A stretch of 13,266 nt of DNA from Baffinella frigidus (GCA_026770585.1 MU647697.1:59030-72295), one strand, 5' to 3'. Positions 1 to 7,094 are shown, numbered from the stretch's first letter. Made by a program: numbers and translations. Notes: generated from the letters alone by a model not told the origin.

Positions 1-23
1 ATGCATTGCAATTTTCATAGGCT

Positions 24-171
24 AACGGCCTGAAAATGGGGTAGTTAGGCATACGGCATTGCCTAGGACCTCCTACCGTAGGCCGAGGGATCCTAGGACC
101 AAAAAGTCTCGGCCTACGGTAGGAGGTCCTAGGCAATCCCGTAGGCCTAACTACCCCATTTTCAGGCCGTT
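24..171. repeat. Foldback element, family A copy 1
   Basis: Two 64-bp arms (24-87 and 108-171) are inverted copies with only two mismatches and a 20-bp loop. The arms start AACGGCCTGAAAATGGGG and contain the 11-bp motif CCTACCGTAGG (72-82; inverted at 113-123). No open frame is present, so this is a non-autonomous, hairpin-forming element. A sister copy lies at 3212-3373 and a half copy at 2812-2854. No convincing target-site duplication is visible. The remaining 172-314 shows no gene; it ends in two CCCTAAA-like units. Confidence 0.85.
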
Positions 172-314
172 ACCCCATTAATATGACCACCGAATGATCC
201 TTGGGTGAGTGCTTCCCCTGTTTGCGGACGATGTGCTGAGAAGTCGGCTTCGACAACATCCCAAGGTGGTAAAATTAGGGGTTCGAGTCGAGGGTTTTGT
301 AAACCCTAAACCCT

Positions 315-524
315 CCACTCGAGGCTGGAAAAGAGCGTATTTTAAATTTGATTTTTAAAAATTTGTACCAGTCACGGGCGGGTGTGGTCACGTAGCTCAG
401 GGAATTCCGGGAGCTACGTGACCAAACGCGACTATTTGTGTGAAAATTACTACACAGCGGTCCACTTGTAAACGACTTGTAAAATTACAACTTTTAAAAT
501 ACTCACATTTCTAGCCTCGAGTGG
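315..524. mobile_element. 210-bp TIR element (family P copy 1) with central palindrome
   Basis: The element begins CCACTCGAGGCT and ends AGCCTCGAGTGG; the similarity of the two ends extends about 32 bp inward with mismatches. A 40-bp near-perfect palindrome sits at 385-424, with outer 10 bases TGGTCACGTA and GAATTC at the centre, one mispaired position per arm. The element has no coding capacity and resembles a MITE. The flanks are CT on both sides (2-bp duplication), or more loosely CTAAACC(C)T. A second full copy is at 9450-9660, and truncated copies are at 4219-4361 and 4531-4610. Confidence 0.85.
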
Positions 525-637
525 CTAAACCTCGACGAGTTGGTTGTTTAGTCTGTTTCCGGGGGAAGGGGTGCAACGCGCGCAGCTCGGATCACCTATT
601 CTCAAGTCGACTACACACAGGTGTGCGCACACCATCC

Positions 638-778
638 CCCACAGGGTTCAAAAAGCCATCCAGGACTGAACGCTTGCCCGCTACCGCAACTGAACGCTTG
701 CCCGCCACCGCGGTAGCGGGCAAGCGTTCAGTCCTGGATGGCTTCGACCTCACGGGCCGGCCCGTGAGGTCCTGTGGG
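638..778. repeat. Three-way (T-shaped) hairpin element
   Basis: Outer arms CCCACAGG (638-645) and CCTGTGGG (771-778) enclose two self-complementary blocks. The first is a perfect 35-bp inverted repeat (653-687 with 710-744, 22-bp loop). Its loop holds a second, slightly changed copy of part of the arm (CTGAACGCTTGCCCGC), so alternative slipped pairings are possible. The second is a 26-bp perfect palindrome with no spacer (746-771), centred on GGCCGGCC. Open frames crossing it on both strands are mirror products of the palindromes and I do not call them genes. Confidence 0.8.
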
Positions 779-852
779 TTCTTTTGACTCCCACCATAGG
801 CGGACCCGTCAACTCTGGAGCGAAGACAGGCGGGGCCGCTCGGGGCACGCAC

Positions 853-980
853 GTGCCGATCCGCTCCTCTTCCAACCTCATCCGTAGGAACCCCCCTATG
901 CCCCTACGGGTTGCGTACCGTAGGGTCCTAGGTCTTATCGCTTAGGGGTGATTGAAAATCCCTTCGAAGTCCGTTACGTG
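853..980 (+). repeat. Dispersed module D, copy 1
   Basis: About 128 bp running from GTGCCGATCCGC through CCGTAGGAACCCCCCTATG to TTCGAAGTCCG. It is repeated 281 bp downstream (1134-1261) at roughly 93% identity, and inverted at 4870-4998 and 6798-6905. It contains a small hairpin CCCTACGG/CCGTAGGG. No coding signal is seen. Confidence 0.85.
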
Positions 981-1035
981 GGCGGGGCACGCACTTGCAC
1001 GAGATTTCAGAAGAGGATCAAACCGCCTTTCTGAA

Positions 1036-1095
1036 CCCCCTTGTTTTGCACTGGAGGTCGCCAGAATCGGTTGATCCGTGGTACAAATCAGGGGT
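1036..1095. repeat. Degenerate hairpin related to 8657-8711
   Basis: The segment from CCCCTTGTTTTGCACTGGAGG to GTGGTACAAATCAGGGG can be aligned with the hairpin at 8657-8711 (CTTGATTTGTACTGCAGG ... GTGGTACAAATCAGGG). It is probably an older copy whose left arm has decayed. Confidence 0.5.
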
Positions 1096-1133
1096 CGCGA
1101 GAAAGGGGATTTGCTCGTCGGTGGGACACGCAC

Positions 1134-1261
1134 TTGCCGATCCGCTTCTCCTCCAACCTCATCCGTAGGAACCCCCCTATGCCCCTACGGGTTGCCTACC
1201 GTAGGGTCCTAGGTCTTATCGCTTAGGGGTTATTCAAAATCCCTGCGAAGTCCGCTGTGTG
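1134..1261 (+). repeat. Dispersed module D, copy 2
   Basis: Direct duplicate of 853-980. It carries an intact CCTACCGTAGG motif at 1195-1205. A further piece, GGGCGGGGCACGCACTTGCC followed by GATGCGCTCCTC, recurs at about 1392-1425 on the far side of the GA microsatellite, so the microsatellite appears to have expanded inside a chain of D modules. Confidence 0.85.
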
Positions 1262-1299
1262 GTGTGGGCCATCTGTGGGGAGAGCTCGAACCGTTCCTC

Positions 1300-1388
1300 G
1301 TCGAGAGAGGGAGAGAGGGAGAGAGGGAGAGAGAGGGAGAGGGAGAAAGAGAGGGAGAGAGAGAGAGAGAGGGAGAGAGAGGGAGAGG
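1300..1388. repeat. GA/GGGA microsatellite
   Basis: About 90 bp of almost pure purine GAGAGGGA repeats on the plus strand. It yields spurious Arg/Glu-rich and Ser/Leu-rich frames on both strands, none of which I treat as genes. Such tracts can adopt triplex structure; that is inference only. Confidence 0.95.
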
Positions 1389-1473
1389 GGTGGGCGGGGC
1401 ACGCACTTGCCGATGCGCTCCTCGTCCAGGCCCCCCCACCCGGAAATCCCGTCGAGCTGTTTCTGGACCTGCG

Positions 1474-1550
1474 TTGTAAGAGGGTCACGCGAATGGATCG
1501 TTGTAAGAGTGTCACGTGAATGGATCGTTGTAAGAGGGTCACGTGAATTG
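1474..1550 (+). repeat. 27-bp minisatellite (TTGTAAGAGGGTCACG...)
   Basis: Two complete 27-bp units and one partial unit (1474, 1501, 1528), each TTGTAAGAGGGTCACGYGAA + TGGATCG. Further units occur at 1854-1905 and 2123-2195, with a single one at 1738. The 27-bp length keeps reading frames open, but I see no independent evidence of translation. Confidence 0.9.
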
Positions 1551-2145
1551 TTCTAAGGCGGTCACGCCAGTCACGTCCGAAAGCAGTACCGTTAGGGCAC
1601 CTTTCCTAGGGCGTAGGGGTTAGGACACCTCTCCTAGGGCTCAGGGTTTGGGACACCCCTCCCAGGGCATCCCGTCGAGCTGTTTCTGGACCTGGTGGGG
1701 TCCAGGGTTGAGGGTCCCAGCTGGGGTTGGTTTAGGGTTGTAAGAGGGCCACGTGAATGGGAAGGCATGAATGCCCCAAAAGGTATGTCTAGGGCCATAT
1801 GGTGGCCCTAGACTCCAAAAGCGAACCGTTCTAAGGCGGTCACGGCACCTGCGTTGTAAGAGGGTTGCGTGGATGGATCGTTGTAAGAGGGTCGCGTGAA
1901 TGGGAAGAGGCATCAATGGCTCCAAAAGCGAACCGTTCTAAGGCGGTCACGCCAGTCACGTCCGAAAGCAGTACCGTTAGGGCACCCTTCCTAGGGCGTA
2001 GGGGTTAGGACACCTCTCCTAGGGCTCAGGGTTTGGGACACCCCTCCCACCCCATCCCGTCGGGCGTTTTCTGCACCGTTTGGGGTCCAGGGTTGAGGGT
2101 CCCAGCTGGGGTTGGTTTAGGGTTGTAAGAGGGTCACGTGAATGG
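1551..2145 (+). repeat. 385-bp-period tandem duplication
   Basis: TTCTAAGGCGGTCACGCC occurs at 1551 and again at 1936, and the alignment continues for about 210 bp at high identity (1551-1757 with 1936-2142). Within it are short units of the type CCTAGGNNAGGTGTCC on the minus strand, which resemble degenerate telomere repeats. The first copy carries extra sequence with a hairpin at 1787-1813. Confidence 0.85.
1787..1813. repeat. Short perfect hairpin
   Basis: Arms GTCTAGGGCCA and TGGCCCTAGAC (11 bp each, perfect) flank a 5-bp loop. The sequence around it (GCATGAATGCCCCAAAAGG ... CTCCAAAAGCG) corresponds to an uninterrupted GCATCAATGGCTCCAAAAGCG in the next unit (about 1909-1929), so the hairpin looks like an insertion. 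Confidence 0.7.
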
Positions 2146-2192
2146 ATCGTTGTAAGAAGGTCACGTGGATGGATCGTTGTAAGAGGGTCACG

Positions 2193-2260
2193 TAGGGTTG
2201 AGGGCACCTCTGCGTCGGGCACATCGTCGTCGTCCTCCTCCTCCACCCGGGGGATCCGGC
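2193..2260 (+). repeat. Acidic-frame direct repeat, copy 1
   Basis: TAGGGTTGAGGGCACCTCTGC, then a GTC/CTC tract, then CCCGGGGGATCCGG. Read on the minus strand it encodes VEEEDDDDVPDAEVPSTL. Two more copies (2435-2508, 2662-2728) keep the same peptide despite changes in tract length. Coding status is uncertain. On the minus strand a possible splice donor follows (GCAGAG|GTGCCC). Confidence 0.7.
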
Positions 2261-2434
2261 TTAGGGCATAGGGCACGTTTCCTTCGGGTTTCGGGCACCT
2301 CTGCTAGGGTTTCAGACACCTCTCCTAGGGCACTGGACGCACCCCCCAACGCTTGCCGGTTTATCTGCCCCCTCGCTATCCGAGCAAGGCAGAGCGTAGA
2401 GGGGTAACCGAACAGTCCTGAATAACACGCTTCC

Positions 2435-2508
2435 TAGGGTTGAGGGCACCTCTGCATTCGGCACGTCGTCGTCCTCCTCCTCCCCCCCCCCCACCCGGGG
2501 GATCCGGC
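2435..2508 (+). repeat. Acidic-frame direct repeat, copy 2
   Basis: Same unit as 2193-2260, here with a run of ten C residues followed by CACCCGGGGGATCCGG, then a GAGGGACGGGG block shared with copy 3. The minus frame reads GEEEDDDVPNAEVPSTL. 2261-2434 holds degenerate telomere-like minisatellite and nothing else I can support. Confidence 0.7.
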
Positions 2509-2661
2509 GCCGTTCGAGGGACGGGGGGAGAGAGAGAGGCGTCGGAGCCTTCTCTCAAATGCCAGCCTTCCAAGTGGGAAGTCTAGCGGCCATGCGTCCG
2601 CGCTCTAGCCTCAACCTGGGGAGATTTCACGGTGAATCCACTGTCTGAGACGTATAGCCAC

Positions 2662-2728
2662 TAGGGTTGAGGGCACCTCTGCATTCGGCACGTATTCCTC
2701 CTCCTCCTCCCGGGGGACCCGGACCCGG
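2662..2728 (+). repeat. Acidic-frame direct repeat, copy 3
   Basis: Third copy; the minus frame reads REEEEEYVPNAEVPSTL. It is followed, as in copy 2, by CCGTCCGAGGGACGGGG and GAGAGAGGC. The unit length between copies is about 230-240 bp. Confidence 0.7.
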
Positions 2729-2760
2729 CGCCGTCCGAGGGACGGGGAGAGAGGCATGTC

Positions 2761-2854
2761 GGAGGCGTCGGAGTCGCCTACGGCCTGGGAAAGGGCGCAC
2801 GCGTTATTAGGGCAGCGTCCTGAAAACCGGGTAGTTAGGTCTACGGCATTGCCT
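2761..2854 (+). repeat. About 94-bp direct repeat carrying a half copy of foldback A
   Basis: From GGAGGCGTCGGAGTCGCC to TACGGCATTGCCT. The same stretch recurs at 3164-3257 with few changes (403-bp offset). At 3164 it leads into a complete foldback A element; here only the left arm start remains and the sequence switches to CTGAGAGAAG. This copy therefore looks like a broken duplicate. Confidence 0.85.
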
Positions 2855-2873
2855 CTGAGAGAAGCTGGGAAAG

Positions 2874-2982
2874 GGCTCAAGCGTCAGAGCGCGACAAATG
2901 GCTCCAGCGTCAGAGGAAAGGGCTCAAGCGTGAGAGCGTGACAAAGGGCTCAAGCGTGAGAGATTGATAAATGGCTCAAGCG
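2874..2982 (+). repeat. 26-bp minisatellite (GGCTCAAGCGTSAGAG)
   Basis: Four to five units of GGCTCAAGCGTSAGAGCGNG ACAAAK, three of them 26 bp and one shortened to 21 bp. No gene is visible. Confidence 0.85.
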
Positions 2983-3008
2983 AGCCCCAGCTTCGGAAGC
3001 TTCGGAGA

Positions 3009-3146
3009 CCCTGGAGGCGATTCATGGGCAAATCCATGGTTTCTTTAAGTCAATCCCATCACAGATGCCACCAAAATCGGGTGGCATTCGTGTGCGGATT
3101 GACTTAAGAAACCACCAATTTGCCCATAAGTGGCCGACCGCCTGCA
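3009..3146. repeat. Foldback element, family B copy 1
   Basis: Arms 3024-3056 and 3096-3127 (ATGGGCAAATCCATGG ... ACCACCAATTTGCCCAT) pair around an inner hairpin GATGCCACC/GGTGGCATTC. The outer ends CTGGAGGCG/CCGCCTGCAG are diverged. The family is better preserved at 9072-9200. No coding capacity. Confidence 0.8.
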
Positions 3147-3211
3147 GTGTTATGCATAAGAACGGAGGCGTCAGAGTCGCCTACGGCCTAGGAAAGGGCG
3201 CACGCGTTAAT

Positions 3212-3373
3212 AGGACAGCGTCCTGAAAACCGGGTAGTTAGGTCTACGGCATTGCCTACGGTAGGCCGTCGGGCTCCTAGGACCTCATGTTTTGTAGGAC
3301 CCCCCTAGGCTCCTACGGCCTACCGTGGGCAATACCGTAGGCTTTAACTACCCGGTTTTCAGGACGTTGTCCT
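3212..3373. repeat. Foldback element, family A copy 2
   Basis: Begins AGGACAGCGTCCTGAAAACC and ends in its inverted copy; 28 of the first 29 bases match, then the arms continue with indels through CCTACGGTAGG (3255-3265) to a short loop near 3280-3300. It shares CCTGAAAA..GGGTAGTTAGG..TACGGCATTGCCT with 24-171. Its left half is duplicated at 2812-2854. Confidence 0.85.
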
Positions 3374-3432
3374 CTGAAGGTGGTACGGAACGCCGGCATC
3401 AGGACGACGCCTGAATTGAATTTCTGGACAGG

Positions 3433-3543
3433 ACAGAATCTGTCCCGCTATCTTAGGCTTCCGACGCCGAAGATAAGGGTGAATACGCTATTTTAGGCAT
3501 ACAAGGATGGTATCTTACGCCTTTTTATGTGGACAGATTCTGG
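3433..3543. repeat. Degenerate inverted repeat
   Basis: CAGAATCTGTCC at 3433 pairs with GGACAGATTCTG near 3531. Inside, GCTATCTTAGGC and GGTATCTTACGCC are similar directly repeated blocks. It probably is an old foldback. 3376-3640 otherwise shows nothing I can support as a gene. Confidence 0.5.
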
Positions 3544-3649
3544 CATGTTCCGAGATAAAAATCCGGCGTCAACCCAATCTCGGCTTCCCGTAGGGTCCTA
3601 TGGTGCGCAATACCCGGGGTAGGGCGATACGGAACGACGGAATTTCATA

Positions 3650-3779
3650 TGGAAACACTTTTAATTTAAAAAACTCCGGCAATAAAATTTACCACACATA
3701 ACGATTTTTACTAGTAATATTAAAGCAAACGTGTAGCAATTTTCATTAAAATCAAGTTTTTGAATTAAAAGTGTTTCCA
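3650..3779. repeat. AT-rich 130-bp foldback element
   Basis: TIRs TGGAAACACTTTTAATT at the left and its inverse at the right (18+ bp, near perfect) bound a distinctly AT-rich interior in otherwise GC-rich DNA. GGAACGACG-like sequence lies just outside both ends, but no clean target-site duplication is seen. The start TGGAAACAC differs from the other families here. Confidence 0.8.
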
Positions 3780-3904
3780 CATTAAATTAGAACGACGCCG
3801 GAAACAAGGGCGTCCACGCCCCTTACCATTGAGTCAACTTGTGCCACCCCAGAGTTGGAACTTGCAAGGGAGTTGACTTTTGATTGACCACCATCACGTC
3901 TAAA

Positions 3905-4050
3905 GTGGCTTACCTCGGCCCAGTCCTCTTCGGTGGTGCGCTGTATGTTACAACAATGTTTCAAAAGGAAATTGGGGTGTTGCAAAGGGCAAAATTCATG
4001 TACACCAAAAACAATGTACTGCGTCGCGTCCAAATAATTCCTCTTCGAGG
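3905..4050 (+). repeat. Module C, diverged copy
   Basis: TTACCTCGGCCCAGTCCTC is a changed version of the ACCTGGGCCCATTCCTCC core found at 4362, 4609, 5367 and 5789. GGGTGTTGCAAAGGGCAAAATTCA (two halves), then TGCGTCGCGTCCAAATAA, matches 5656-5722. The open frames on both strands here follow repeat sequence and are not called as genes. Confidence 0.55.
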
Positions 4051-4055
4051 ACTTA

Positions 4056-4126
4056 TTGGAGCCATTTTGTCAACTTTTGAGAAATTTAGACCATGAATTT
4101 CTCAAAAGCGGACAAAATGGCTCCAA
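4056..4126. repeat. Long hairpin, 31-bp arms
   Basis: TTGGAGCCATTTTGTC + CTTTTGAGAAATT (4056-4086) and its inverse (4096-4126) match at 29 of 31 positions, with a 9-bp loop. TTTGGAGCCATTTT recurs at about 4713-4726 without the partner arm. No gene. Confidence 0.85.
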
Positions 4127-4218
4127 TTTCCCCATTTCCCCACTTTTCGGTGGCCAACTTCTCTGCACAGCGCTCTATCGTTCGAACGTTCTGCATGAAG
4201 GCGCGGGCGCTACCTGGG

Positions 4219-4361
4219 TGTGTAGTAACTTTCACACAAATAGGGGCGTTTGATCACGTGGCTCCCGTATATACGGGATCTACGTGACCAAGCCTGCCCG
4301 TGACTGGTACTGAATTTAACAACCCCACATTTAAAATACCCCCTCTTCCAGCCTCGAGTGT
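4219..4361 (-). mobile_element. TIR element family P, copy 3, truncated and inverted
   Basis: In inverted orientation relative to 315-524 it keeps the stretch from TGTGTAGTAACTTTCACAC through the central palindrome (4251-4290) to the terminal AGCCTCGAGTG (4350-4360). The other end, about 65 bp including the second TIR, is missing. Both edges abut the sequence TACCTGGG (4211-4218 and 4362-4369). The palindrome has three mispaired positions and a core (CTCCCGTATATACGGGA) unlike the other copies. Confidence 0.8.
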
Positions 4362-4426
4362 TACCTGGGCCCATTCCTCCTCGATGGTGCTAGAATACCT
4401 TATCTTGCGGTTATCCGCAAGTTCAA

Positions 4427-4509
4427 GTCAACTATTTGTGGGCCTTTCCGGCAACTTTTGCCGATTTCAAGGGCAAATCATAGAAAGACGCACGGCGTAA
4501 AACGACACA
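4427..4509. repeat. Dispersed repeat E, copy 1
   Basis: AGTCAACTATTTGTGGGC, then CGGCAACTTTTGCCG (a small hairpin), then GATTTCAAGGGCAAATC and CGGCGTAAAACGAC. It is the inverted counterpart of 6318-6398 (about 80 bp). No gene. Confidence 0.75.
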
Positions 4510-4530
4510 GGCGGCTCTCCCGCGTAGGGA

Positions 4531-4610
4531 CACTCGAGGCTGGAAGAGGGAGTATTTTAAATGTGGGGTTGTTAAATTTAGTACCAGTCACGGGCAGGCT
4601 TGGTCACGTA
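4531..4610 (+). mobile_element. TIR element family P, copy 4, left half only
   Basis: CACTCGAGGCTGGAAGAGGG to CAGGCTTGGTCACGTA matches the left 80 bp of 9450-9660 closely, including GTGGGGTTGTTAAATTTAGT. It stops exactly after TGGTCACGTA, the conserved outer block of the central palindrome, and passes directly into CCTGGGCCCG of module C. Confidence 0.85.
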
Positions 4611-4868
4611 CCTGGGCCCGTTCTGCCTCGATGGTACGCCCCCCCCCCCCTCGCTACTGGAAAGCCCCAAGGGAAGTTTCAAAAAGTAGCGGTCACTCTG
4701 GTGTCCGCTACTTTGGAGCCATTTTACCCTCAAAAGGCAATTTTTGCCCCAAGGACGTGACCAAAATTCGTCAAAAGGCAACAATAGTGTCGTGTCCAGA
4801 GAAATTGAAACTTCCCCTGTGGCTTTGCAGTCGCAGGCGAGGGCTTGGCGCGGTCGAGCCGCCTTCCT
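4609..4868 (+). repeat. Module C fragment and small hairpins
   Basis: TACCTGGGCCCGTTCTGCC at 4609 begins a module C piece with a 14-C run (4641-4654). Downstream are the hairpin AAAGTAGCGG/CCGCTACTTT (4683-4714), GGCAATTTTTGCC (4737-4749) and TTTGGAGCCATTTT shared with the hairpin at 4056. No gene is supported. Confidence 0.55.
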
Positions 4869-4869
4869 T

Positions 4870-4998
4870 GGAAGGGATTTTGAATAACCCCTAAGCGATA
4901 AGACCTACGACCCTACAGTAGGCAACCCGTAGGGGCAGCGATAGGACCTGACCCTACGGTAGGCAACCCGTAGGGGCATAGGGGGGTGCCTACGGATC
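4870..4998 (-). repeat. Dispersed module D, inverted copy with internal duplication
   Basis: GGAAGGGATTTTGAATAACC to GTGCCTACGGATCAGG is the inverse of 853-980. It contains a 41-bp internal duplication: CCTACAGTAGGCAACCCGTA at 4912 and CCTACGGTAGGCAACCCGTA at 4953. Confidence 0.85.
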
Positions 4999-5199
4999 AG
5001 GATTCACGACGCGGTCTAGCGGTGGACGGACCTTCCTAATTGTTTTCTTCAAAAGCAGATTTGGGTGTTTTCAAGGGCAAAATCCATTCACACTGATGAT
5101 AGTGTGGCCTCCGGGGAGGTCACACGAGAGAGAAGATAATCTCGAGGGACCTACCCAGAGTCGTATATCACCAAGTATACAACGTATACGAAGAAAAAA

Positions 5200-5395
5200 A
5201 TGAACCGAGTCGCGTCCCAAAAAGTCCTCCGTTACTGCTGGACTTCTGCATGGTACAAAAAGTTACAAGGCGGTACAAAAAGTTACTACCGTCACGTCCA
5301 AATCAAGTGTCCATTCAATATATATGTAGGCCACACTCCCAACATTTTTGGATTTCTGCGCGGGCGGCACCTGGGCCCATTCCGCTACCCAGTGA
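5200..5395 (+). repeat. Module C, longer copy
   Basis: Contains GTCGCGTCCCAAAAAGTCCTCC, TTACTGCTGGACTTCTGC, then GCGCGGGCGGCACCTGGGCCC, in the same order as 5700-5800 but with extra internal sequence (duplicate GGTACAAAAAGTTAC near 5251 and 5273). A plus-strand 85-codon frame spans it, but I do not consider it real because the sequence is repeat-derived. 4999-5199 shows only a distant copy of the GTGTTTTCAAGGGCA block near 5068. Confidence 0.6.
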
Positions 5396-5462
5396 GGACG
5401 GGACACAATGTTAAAAACTTTGACCAGAATCCTGAAGGAAATGCACTTTCAAAATGAAAAGC

Positions 5463-5484
5463 CAGGACCGGAATCCCGGTCCTG
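5463..5484. repeat. Perfect short hairpin
   Basis: CAGGACCGG and CCGGTCCTG (9 bp each) around a 4-bp loop, next to CACTTTCAAAATGAAAAGCC. It may be structural or a remnant foldback. Confidence 0.7.
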
Positions 5485-5514
5485 ACTGTCTTATATGTGC
5501 CGAGTTGGCTCGAC

Positions 5515-5612
5515 AGCGGCCTCCTCGATGGTGGCGCTCCCCCTCTCTCGCTTCCGGGCTCGGCGCGGCGATCGAGTCGCCTTCCTTGCCGTAGGGGACT
5601 CACGTCGCGTCC
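5515..5612 (+). repeat. Module C, distal part, copy 1
   Basis: CCTCCTCGATGGTG through CTCGCTTCCGGGCTCGGCGC to GATCGAGTCGCCTTCC and GCCGTAGGG. The same string is at 5800-5873 with almost no change, about 288 bp downstream. Confidence 0.85.
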
Positions 5613-5654
5613 TAGCGGTGGAATGCCCTCCCTCAATAAAAAAATAAAAAACAC

Positions 5655-5873
5655 AATCACGGGTGTTTTCAAGGGCAGAATTCAGTTGCACTGTAACTTT
5701 GGTACTGCGTCACGTCCAAATAAGTCCTCCTCCTCTGTACGCTTTCCTCCATTAATGCTGGATTTCCGCATGAGCGCGGGTGGTACCTGGGCCCATTCCT
5801 CCTCGATGGTGCGCTCCCCCTCCCTCGCTTCCGGGCTCGGCGCGGCGATCGAGTCGTCTTCCGTGCCGTAGGG
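5655..5873 (+). repeat. Module C, most complete copy
   Basis: In order: GGGTGTTTTCAAGGGCAGAA, TGCGTCACGTCCAAATAAGT, CTGGATTTCCGCATGAGCGC, GGTACCTGGGCCCATTCC, CTCGATGGTGCGCTCCCCC, GGCGATCGAGTCGTCTTCC. Other copies in the window are partial subsets of this order, so this serves as the reference unit (about 220 bp). A 124-codon plus frame across it is repeat-derived. I found no tRNA-like A/B box pair that would make it a recognisable SINE. Confidence 0.75.
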
Positions 5874-5885
5874 CGTGTCCCCCGC

Positions 5886-6150
5886 GCCTTTTTTGAGCCG
5901 CGTGCGCCGCTCTGTTTGACAGCCGCGTGGTTAATGTCTGCGGGCGTTTTCTGCAGTTACACAGTAGAGATCGAGTCGCTTTCGACGCCGTAGGGCCGGT
6001 CCCACGTCAGATCTGACGTCGTTAACTCAAGTATTCAAGGAATTTCCCCTGAAAGATGTCAAAGTGAATTTCTTGAGCCGCGCGCGACGCTCTGTTTGAC
6101 AGCCGTGTGGTTAATATCTGCGGGTGTTTTCTGCGATTACACAGTACGAT
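5886..6150 (+). repeat. Module F tandem pair (180-bp offset)
   Basis: TTTTTTGAGCCGCGTGCGCC..CTCTGTTTGACAGCCGCGTGG to TCTGCGGGCGTTTTCTGCAG at 5887-5958 recurs at 6067-6138 with few changes. Shorter pieces (CGCGCCTTGTTTTAGCCGCGTGCG; CCTTTTTTGAGCCGCGCGCG) are at about 6184 and 6558. Confidence 0.85.
6002..6070 (-). repeat. Inverted copy of the foldback interior at 7449-7515, with a perfect 16-bp palindrome
   Basis: From CCACGTCAGATCTGACG to CCTGAAAGATGTCAAAGTG this is the inverse of 7449-7515. ACGTCAGATCTGACGT (6004-6019) is a perfect palindrome; the corresponding site at 7500 is imperfect. It sits between the two module F copies. Confidence 0.8.
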
Positions 6151-6317
6151 TGCGCGCCTTTTTTGCCGTAGGGCCGGTCCCCCGCGCCTTGTTTTAGCCG
6201 CGTGCGACTCTCTGTTGCCACCAGAGAGAAAGAGTCGCTTTACTGAGAAAGTGTTTCTGGGCGGGGCTACAGAAAAACCTAAACATGCAGCCAACAGTCT
6301 ACGCGGGAGAGCTACAT

Positions 6318-6398
6318 GTCATTTTACGCCCTGCGTCCATCTATTATTTTCCCTTGAAATCGGCAAAAGTTGCCGAAAATGCCCACAAATAATTGACT
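6318..6398. repeat. Dispersed repeat E, copy 2 (inverted relative to 4427-4509)
   Basis: GTCATTTTACGCCCTGCGTCC to CCCACAAATAATTGACT is the inverse of 4427-4509. Frames of 132-148 codons cross this region on both strands (6107-6553 plus, 6319-6717 minus). Because they run through repeats E and F and show no domain, I do not call them genes. From 6400 to 6797 I see only a short direct repeat, TTGGCAACAGTATC (6483 and 6727). Confidence 0.7.
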
Positions 6399-6797
6399 TT
6401 GACGGAAAAGTAACCGCAGGATATGCCCAAAAAGGGCTCCAAGAAACCACCCAGCCCTCCCCCGTAGGTATGCCTCTCTGTTTGGCAACAGTATCGTTTT
6501 TGCCGTTTGTGAACCGTATCATTATGCATAGTTTTATGGTCGAAAATAACTGATGTCGCCTTTTTTGAGCCGCGCGCGCCTCTATGTTTGATAACCGCAT
6601 TCCACTGTTACTTCTTAAGTTAACAGAGGTTCCACTTTTGCTTTGAGACGTTCCACTCTCGACTTTTGTCTCGGTGGGCCGCGCTCTTCCAGGGCGTGCC
6701 ACCAAGACAAACGTCATCCTCGCCCCTTGGCAACAGTATCACAATGCAATATGGTTTCCCTGCGCGAGAGACCCCCCCGCAAGGCCACACAACGGCC

Positions 6798-6905
6798 CAC
6801 ACAGCGGACTTCGAAGGGATTTTGAACAACCCTTAAGCGATCAGACCTAGGACCCTACGGTAGGCAACCCGTAGGGACATGGGGGGGTTCCTGCGGATCG
6901 GGTAA
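6798..6905 (-). repeat. Dispersed module D, inverted copy
   Basis: CACACAGCGGACTTCGAAGG to GTTCCTGCGGATCGGG, the inverse of 1134-1261, with CCTACGGTAGG at 6854-6864. A further decayed copy (GTACGGTAGGCAATACCG ... TCCTACGGAT) follows at about 7005-7050, and a fragment (CCGTAGGAACCCCCTATG) lies at 7821-7860. Confidence 0.85.
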
Positions 6906-7094
6906 CGGAAACTCGGGCATTTCCTGCCCAACGATCCCTTCGTAGCCCGCTGTGTGGCTACAAAGAGATTTCGTGAATAATCCACCGTGGACCATCCATA
7001 GGATCGTACGGTAGGCAATACCGTAGGGACATAGGCTGGTCCTACGGATATCCTCACCGATTTTGGTTGGGCTGTGGCCAGAAACCCCCTTCGT

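Noticed and set aside
282-292. GGTTCGAGTCG resembling a tRNA/SINE B box
   Set aside because: No matching A box at the right distance and no cloverleaf could be drawn in 180-315.
521-852. Open frames of 86-88 codons on both strands over the T-shaped hairpin
   Set aside because: Each encodes the same peptide segments as its opposite strand because the DNA is palindromic; there is no independent sign of coding.
1230-1556. Overlapping frames rich in Arg/Glu or Ser/Leu across the GA tract
   Set aside because: They are translations of a dinucleotide/tetranucleotide microsatellite, open in every frame.
6107-6717. 148-codon plus and 132-codon minus frames
   Set aside because: Both cross dispersed repeats E and F, overlap one another antisense, and show no domain or codon-level signal.
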